Assembly (NCBI GenBank): GCA_964544085.1
Contig: CAZIZT010000014.1
Location: forward strand, 1 to 10,740
Direction of reading: 5' to 3'
Length of the DNA stretch: 10,740 bases
Origin: CAZIZT01 sp964544085
Lineage (GTDB): Bacteria; Campylobacterota_A; Desulfurellia; Desulfurellales; Hippeaceae
A model generated the notes under the pieces. It ran no database searches. It had not been told where the DNA came from and worked only from the letters and a program-made list of their open reading frames with translations. Below are positions 6,703 to 10,740 of this stretch, in pieces. The position numbers and the translations under genes are program-made. Positions within the stretch are counted from its first letter, which is position 1; the number at the start of each line of letters is the position of its first letter.

Positions 6703-6715
6703 GTTTACCATAAAC
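6703..6715. repeat. Short inverted repeat upstream of the PLB-like gene promoter
   Basis: GTTTA-cca-TAAAC, 5-bp perfect arms with a 3-base centre, ending 8 bases before the TTGACA box. It could be an operator half-site pair, but arms this short also arise by chance in A/T-rich DNA. Confidence 0.2.
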
Positions 6716-6723
6716 TTTATATC

Positions 6724-6751
6724 TTGACACATAACATAATTTTGTTACTCT
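6724..6751 (+). promoter_or_regulatory. Candidate promoter of the PLB-like/cupin unit
   Basis: A perfect TTGACA (6724-6729), a 16-base spacer, and TACTCT (6746-6751) preceded by TG one base earlier (an extended -10). A start near 6758 leaves a leader of about 32 bases containing GGGAGG (6775-6780). Confidence 0.45.
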
Positions 6752-6789
6752 TTGAATAAAAATAATATGAAGCCGGGAGGTTTGATATC

Positions 6790-8187
6790 ATGTGGCGCAA
6801 AGTATCCGTTATTTTGATTGCGTGTTTTCTTGTAGCCTTTAAGGCTGATGCAAGGTTAATCACATACGGCAAGGGTTACCGATTCGATAAGAACGGCTGG
6901 ATCTACGTGCACATCGAAGGAAAACCGTATCAGCGCGGCTTTCAGTACGGTTATTTAATAGCCGATAGACTTGAAAAGGCTATAAAAACAATGAAGTTTA
7001 TCTGTTATTTCAACACCGGAAAGCACTGGTCTTTCTTCAGGCACTGGGCGGTTAAGCTCTATGCACACAAGATACCCAGAGAATACCTTCTTGAAATGAA
7101 GGGAATAGCTGCTGGTGCAAGGAAGAGAGGGGTTAGAATTACCTGGAAGGATGTGTTGCTGTGGAACGGATATTTTGAATTGGTTTATTACTGGTGGCCA
7201 CATGAGAAGGAGGGTAGGTTTTTCAATCTCCCTAAAACACGCTGCAGCGCGTTCATTGCAACAGGTGATTATACAAAGGATGGTTCTATTGTTATGGCAC
7301 ACAACTCGTGGTGCGATTTTGTGACATGCCAATTTTTGAATGTTGTTGTGGATTTAAAGCCAGATAGGGGCTATCGTATTCTGATGCAGAGCATGCCCGG
7401 CTATATCTACAGCATGAGTGACTTTTTCATAACATCAGCAGGTATAGTCGGCACGGAGACAACCATCGGTGGTTTTGAACCATACAGCGAAAGCGGTATT
7501 CCCGAATTTGTCAGAATCAGAAAAGCCATGCAGTATGGTAAGAGCCTTGAGGATTATGTGAGAATACTGCTTAAGGGCAACAATGGTGGTTATGCGAACG
7601 ATTGGTTGTTTGGTGACATCAGGACAGGTGAGATTATGAGGCTTGAGCTGGGATTGAAGTATCACAGGGTTTGGAGAACGAAAAGTGGTTACTATATAGG
7701 TTTTAATGCACCACTCGATCCTCGAATAAGAAACCTTGAGTGCAAGAATACCGGTTTTTCGGATATTCGCAGACATCAAGGTGCACGGCGCGTGAGACTA
7801 ACCCAGCTGATGCATAAATACAGGGGTAAGATTGACATAAAGATTGCTGAAAAGATTCTTGCCGATCATTACGATGTGTATTTGGGAAAGGTAAATCCCT
7901 CCTCAAGAACTATAGACGGCCATTATGAACTTGATAATAGAGCTTATATGTCAGAGCCCGGCAGACCTCTACCGTACCAGCCAAGGGGTGCAGTGGATGG
8001 AAAGGTGACGGACAGCAAGCTTGCAAGCAGGATGGAATTCTACGGTAGGTGGGGCAACTCAAGCGGTATGCCATTCAATGCAAAGGCTTTCTTAGAAAAA
8101 CATATCCAGTGGGATTATCTGAAGGGTTATCTGGAAAGTCGACCCTCTGAGCCATGGACTCTGTTTGGAATTGATCAGAGACCTTGA
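6790..8187 (+). CDS. Exported phospholipase B-like (PLBD-type) Ntn hydrolase
   Basis: This 465-residue protein has an N-terminal signal peptide (VSVILIACFLVAF core, likely cut after ADA at 19-21), so it acts in the periplasm or outside. EGKPYQRGFQYG (43-54) is a segment shared by PLBD and C45-type acyltransferases/amidases. RCSAF (151-155) carries the expected nucleophile Cys152, exposed by self-cleavage in this fold, followed by MAHNSW (169-174). SMPGYIYSMSDFFITSAGIV (201-220), ETTIGG (223-228) and NNGGYANDW (264-272) resemble eukaryotic lysosomal PLBD1/PLBD2, as does the end RGAVDGKVTDSKLASRM (399-415). The substrate may be a phospholipid, an acyl-amide or a peptide; the family name does not settle it. 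GGGAGG lies 9 bases before the ATG. The cupin gene follows after 16 bases. Confidence 0.82.
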   Translation: MWRKVSVILIACFLVAFKADARLITYGKGYRFDKNGWIYVHIEGKPYQRGFQYGYLIADRLEKAIKTMKFICYFNTGKHWSFFRHWAVKLYAHKIPREYLLEMKGIAAGARKRGVRITWKDVLLWNGYFELVYYWWPHEKEGRFFNLPKTRCSAFIATGDYTKDGSIVMAHNSWCDFVTCQFLNVVVDLKPDRGYRILMQSMPGYIYSMSDFFITSAGIVGTETTIGGFEPYSESGIPEFVRIRKAMQYGKSLEDYVRILLKGNNGGYANDWLFGDIRTGEIMRLELGLKYHRVWRTKSGYYIGFNAPLDPRIRNLECKNTGFSDIRRHQGARRVRLTQLMHKYRGKIDIKIAEKILADHYDVYLGKVNPSSRTIDGHYELDNRAYMSEPGRPLPYQPRGAVDGKVTDSKLASRMEFYGRWGNSSGMPFNAKAFLEKHIQWDYLKGYLESRPSEPWTLFGIDQRP

Positions 8188-8191
8188 CTTG

Positions 8192-8197
8192 AGGAGG
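8192..8197 (+). promoter_or_regulatory. Ribosome binding site that fixes the cupin start
   Basis: AGGAGG 6 bases before ATG 8204 (9 before the tandem ATG 8207). A longer in-frame reading from TTG 8165 would overlap the preceding gene and disrupt the signal peptide, so it was rejected. Confidence 0.8.
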
Positions 8198-8203
8198 TGG
8201 CAA

Positions 8204-8656
8204 ATGATGAGGAGCATTAGTCTGCTTGAGAGCTTTGTAGTGGTGGTGCTCTTAATTGTACCGGCTTTTGCAAAGACTCCTGAGTATCTGGTAAAGCATT
8301 TAAACCGGTCTCCAGAGGGTGTCTATGGTGGTGGTTTTATTGTCAGAGAGGTTATTCATCCGAAAAACGATCCTGTAAATCCTGGTTTCTCTACAGCCTA
8401 CGTAATTCTTAAACCCCACTCAAAGACAAAACCACACAGGTTGCTTGAAAGTTCACAGGTCTACTTTGTCATAAAGGGCAGGGCAATACTGCATGTTGCC
8501 TCCAAAAGCATAGCCGTCACTCCCAATACAGCCATCTATATAGCACCTGGAGTCTGGCAATGGGCTGAAAATCCATATGACAATGATTTTGTATTTCTCT
8601 GCATTGTTTCACCGCCATGGAGCAAGAACGAGGAGGTGGTAAAAGGCAAGCATTAA
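8204..8656 (+). CDS. Small exported cupin-domain protein
   Basis: A 150-residue protein with a signal peptide (hydrophobic core FVVVVLLIV, likely cut after AFA at about residues 21-23), so it is periplasmic or surface located. The remainder is a single cupin barrel. Motif 1 reads KPHRLLESSQVYFVIKG and motif 2 IAPGVWQWAENPYDNDF; the latter and the tail CIVSPPWSKNEEV are typical of small stand-alone cupins. The usual metal ligands (His-x-His, Glu, and His of motif 2) are mostly replaced: only one His remains in motif 1, Glu reads Gln, and the motif 2 His position reads Gln. A conventional metal-dependent dioxygenase or isomerase role is therefore doubtful, and binding or an accessory role to the PLB-like enzyme is the likelier guess. 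It lies 16 bases after that gene in the same transcription unit. Confidence 0.8.
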   Translation: MMRSISLLESFVVVVLLIVPAFAKTPEYLVKHLNRSPEGVYGGGFIVREVIHPKNDPVNPGFSTAYVILKPHSKTKPHRLLESSQVYFVIKGRAILHVASKSIAVTPNTAIYIAPGVWQWAENPYDNDFVFLCIVSPPWSKNEEVVKGKH

Positions 8657-8668
8657 GTATTCTTTGCA

Positions 8669-8693
8669 GCTGTCTCAACAGTCTTTCTTTTTT
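8669..8693 (+). terminator. Weak terminator candidate after the cupin gene
   Basis: A 4-bp stem CTGT-ctca-ACAG (8670-8681), plus a possible G-T pair, followed by a pyrimidine run with ten bases of mostly T (8684-8693). The stem is short for an intrinsic terminator. Confidence 0.3.
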
Positions 8694-8712
8694 GTGCAGG
8701 ATCGAGTACAAT
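8684..8712 (+). promoter_or_regulatory. Candidate promoter of the antiporter gene
   Basis: A good -10 box TACAAT (8707-8712) with a poor -35 (TTTCTT at 8684-8689, 17-base spacer). The start would be near 8719, leaving a leader of about 53 bases. Confidence 0.3.
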
Positions 8713-8771
8713 AGATCAGCTCTCATTCAAAAAGAGGGGGGAGGCTGAGTCTAATCTTCCTTTAGTAACCA

Positions 8772-10601
8772 ATGTTTAGTTCACTTGCCATAATCGTTGT
8801 TTTGAGCTTTCTTATACCATTTGTTGCCATACGCTTTACCGGTGGTGTGATACCATCGGTTGCCCTTGAGCTCATTGCCGGCATAGTTATTGGTACGAGC
8901 GGATTGAACCTTGTCGATGTACATAATCAAACCATGGAGTTTCTCTCCACCTTTGGCTTGATATACCTTATGTTTCTTGGGGGGCTTGAAAGCAGATTTG
9001 ACTTTTCAGGCTTAAGGAGCAGGGATTTTGTGCATTCGCCGATTTTTATAGCCGTTGTAGTGTTTTTGCTTACCCTGGTTTTTTCCTATCTTTTCTCCTT
9101 TTTCCTCATCCGTACCTACGGCTGCGGAAAGAGTGTCTTTTATCTTACACTTGTCTTTTCTACTACATCGGTCGCCATTGTTTTTCCGACCCTTAAATCC
9201 AGGCCGGATATAAAAAAGGCATACCGTGAAACTATCATTGCATCGGCACTGATAGCGGATTTTGCCACCCTGTTTATGATTACCGTGTTCACCTTATTAC
9301 GCGAGCACGGCAACGGCTTTGCCGACTTCACTATAATGCTCTCTATTTTTATCTTTGCCTACCTGTTGAAGAAGGGCATACATATAGCACTTAAAAGACC
9401 ATGGGTTGTTAGGACCATAGGACTACTTAAACATAAACCACATATACAGATGGGCATCAGGGCTTCTTTTGCCATTCTCTTTATTTTTCTATTTTTGGCT
9501 GAGAAGCTTGGCATTGAGATCATTTTGGGTAGCTTCATAGCGGGCATGCTTATATCCCGCATCAATCGCGCCGAATCAGAGGTACTGCTATTTAAACTCG
9601 ATGCCATTGGTTACGGTTTCTTTATACCGTTTTTTTTCATATACCAGGGTGCCAAATCCGAACTTGGGCTCTTCTCCGGTAGCGGGATTGTGTTTGTGCT
9701 TGTCATTATCGTCGGAAGTTACCTGATCAAAATCCTGGCTTCACTCATGTTCAAGATTCGCTTCAGCTGGCGCGAGACTATAGCTGCGGGCGTGCTACTG
9801 AGCGGCAGACTGAGCCTGATTATAGCTGCGTCTATTATTGGCGTTAAGCTTGGTATTATTGATGATCAAACAAATTCTGCCATTATCCTTCTTGCTGCTG
9901 TTAGCTGCGTTCTTTCACCTTCACTGTTTGGACTTATTGAGAGAAAGAGGTTCGAAAGAGCGCCGGGCAGGATTATTATTGTGGGTGGCGGTTCAGTCGG
10001 TTCAAGCATAGCAAAACACCTTGCCGGCAGAAAAAAACCTATTGTGCTCATTGAGAAGGATCCTGAGGTGTGTGATAGGCTTCGTAAGGAGTGCGATGTG
10101 GATATACGTTGTTTTGAGGCGCGTTCTGTTGAAGGGTGGGAGTCGGTGAGACCTACACCCAGCGACACAGCGCTGCTTGTCACCGATAGTGATGAGATAA
10201 ACCTCGAGACGGCGCGCATGCTTAAAGAGCGCTACGGGTTGAATAGAATATTTGCAAGGGATAACAATCCATCAAACAGAAAACGATTTGAAGAGATGGG
10301 TGTCACGCCGTTGATCTATACGGAAACCCTCATAAAAAGTATTGAGAATGCGATAGAGAACCCCGCTACGTTTGAGCTTATATCCGGCACCGAGAGACAT
10401 GTTGTGGAAAAACGGGTAGATAAGTTATCGGGGAGCAAACTTAGAGAGGTATCCGTGGGTTTACCGGCTGATGTTATATTAGTTAAGCGCAACGGGGAGT
10501 GGGTGAAGCCCACGGACGATTATATACTCAAACGCGGCGATGTGTTAATCCTGATGGTTGATAAGAAAGATGAAGAACTCTTAGAAAGAGTGGAATTTTA
10601 A
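8772..10601 (+). CDS. CPA2-family cation/proton antiporter with RCK (TrkA-N/TrkA-C) domains, KefB-like
   Basis: This 609-residue inner-membrane protein should exchange K+ or Na+ for protons under nucleotide control. Residues 1 to about 392 form the antiporter domain with roughly twelve hydrophobic segments. STTSVAIVFPTL (130-141) is the discontinuous-helix motif, Asp163 in ALIADFATL is the likely ion-binding acid, and GSFIAGMLISR (253-263) is also characteristic. A TrkA-N Rossmann domain follows: IIIVGGGSVGSSIAKHL (401-417) with the acidic end of strand 2 in LIEKD (426-430). The TrkA-C domain covers about 532-609. The order matches KefB/KefC-like and archaeal-type antiporters, but no glutathione site can be assigned, so the Kef name is not used as a gene symbol. 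An in-frame TAA just upstream fixes ATG 8772, yet the purine-rich GGGGGGAGG lies 27 bases away. Confidence 0.9.
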   Translation: MFSSLAIIVVLSFLIPFVAIRFTGGVIPSVALELIAGIVIGTSGLNLVDVHNQTMEFLSTFGLIYLMFLGGLESRFDFSGLRSRDFVHSPIFIAVVVFLLTLVFSYLFSFFLIRTYGCGKSVFYLTLVFSTTSVAIVFPTLKSRPDIKKAYRETIIASALIADFATLFMITVFTLLREHGNGFADFTIMLSIFIFAYLLKKGIHIALKRPWVVRTIGLLKHKPHIQMGIRASFAILFIFLFLAEKLGIEIILGSFIAGMLISRINRAESEVLLFKLDAIGYGFFIPFFFIYQGAKSELGLFSGSGIVFVLVIIVGSYLIKILASLMFKIRFSWRETIAAGVLLSGRLSLIIAASIIGVKLGIIDDQTNSAIILLAAVSCVLSPSLFGLIERKRFERAPGRIIIVGGGSVGSSIAKHLAGRKKPIVLIEKDPEVCDRLRKECDVDIRCFEARSVEGWESVRPTPSDTALLVTDSDEINLETARMLKERYGLNRIFARDNNPSNRKRFEEMGVTPLIYTETLIKSIENAIENPATFELISGTERHVVEKRVDKLSGSKLREVSVGLPADVILVKRNGEWVKPTDDYILKRGDVLILMVDKKDEELLERVEF

Positions 10602-10622
10602 GCCCCCGCCTCAGGCAGGGGC
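10602..10622. terminator. Hairpin between the convergent antiporter and chemotaxis receptor genes
   Basis: GCCCC-c-GCC-tca-GGC-a-GGGGC: 8 G-C pairs with one C/A mismatch and a 3-base loop, starting on the base after the antiporter stop. It lies 8 bases beyond the end of the minus-strand gene. Neither side has a long T-run (minus side CTTAAAATT), but its position suits a bidirectional terminator. Confidence 0.65.
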
Positions 10623-10630
10623 AATCATCG

Positions 10631-10740
10631 TTACACCTTGAACCTGTTTACAAGCTGACCCACCTTGTCTGCTATGGCGTTGAGTTCCTCTGAGGCTTTT
10701 GCCACATCCTCTACAGCCTTGGTGTTCTCCCTTGATGCAT
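10631..10740 (-). CDS. Methyl-accepting chemotaxis protein, C-terminal end only
   Basis: The last 35 residues before a TAA stop at 10631-10633 are visible on the minus strand; the rest lies beyond the window. The segment ENTKAVEDVAKASEELNAIA followed by a hydrophobic heptad-like run and the terminal NRFKV is the standard end of the MCP cytoplasmic signalling coiled coil. No pentapeptide tail for CheR/CheB docking follows. It implies a chemosensory system and probably motility. The sensory domain and ligand cannot be judged. Confidence 0.8.
   Translation of the reverse strand, partial: ASRENTKAVEDVAKASEELNAIADKVGQLVNRFKV

Noticed and set aside
6955..7332. Minus-strand open frame of 125 codons inside the PLB-like gene
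   Set aside because: Antisense to the segment encoding the signature Cys152 region; no domain and no promoter seen.
8165..8203. Longer N-terminus of the cupin protein from a TTG
   Set aside because: It would overlap the upstream gene and put a charged stretch before the signal peptide; the AGGAGG site points to ATG 8204.
1..10740. Mobile elements, CRISPR repeats, tRNA genes or a defence island
   Set aside because: No transposase, integrase, regularly spaced repeat, cloverleaf or toxin-antitoxin-like small gene pair was found; the genes are ordinary chromosomal types.

Overview
The window reads as a chromosomal segment of a Gram-negative bacterium with moderate GC and tightly packed genes. 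It carries a housekeeping acetyl-CoA carboxylase pair, a glycogen/glycolysis operon built on a GH57 enzyme, two exported proteins, a K+/H+-type antiporter and the tail of a chemotaxis receptor. A motile, possibly thermophilic or anaerobic lineage (for example the Desulfurella/Hippea or Desulfobacterota side of the tree) would fit, but this is a guess from gene content, not a measured placement. No tRNA, rRNA, CRISPR array, insertion sequence or phage gene was seen. No gene-free stretch exceeds 300 bases; the largest are 2108-2327 and 6581-6789, and both look like divergent promoter regions.

Layout. 1-2107 is on the minus strand: an EamA/DMT-type permease, then accB (biotin carboxyl carrier protein), then accC (biotin carboxylase, cut by the window edge). 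2108-2327 is a divergent regulatory region. It holds a near-consensus minus-strand promoter so close to the permease ATG that the mRNA would be leaderless, a perfect 7-bp inverted repeat, a plus-strand promoter candidate, and a leader hairpin whose loop is exactly complementary to sequence just downstream (a pseudoknot candidate). 2328-6113 is a plus-strand operon: GH57 alpha-glucan-active enzyme, ROK sugar kinase (4-base ATGA overlap) and 6-phosphofructokinase. 6131-6580 is a minus-strand SlyD/FKBP-type prolyl isomerase with its terminator.

6790-8656 is a two-gene unit of exported proteins: a bacterial relative of the eukaryotic lysosomal phospholipase B-like (PLBD) Ntn hydrolases and a small periplasmic cupin. 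8772-10601 encodes a CPA2 cation/proton antiporter with cytoplasmic RCK (TrkA-N and TrkA-C) domains. A strong hairpin separates it from the convergent end of a methyl-accepting chemotaxis protein.

How the genes work together. The 2328-6113 operon fits a route from stored alpha-glucan to glucose, to glucose 6-phosphate and, with an isomerase encoded elsewhere, on to fructose 1,6-bisphosphate. The PLBD-like/cupin pair looks like a secreted hydrolase with an accessory partner and is the least ordinary part of the window, together with the leader RNA of the GH57 operon.
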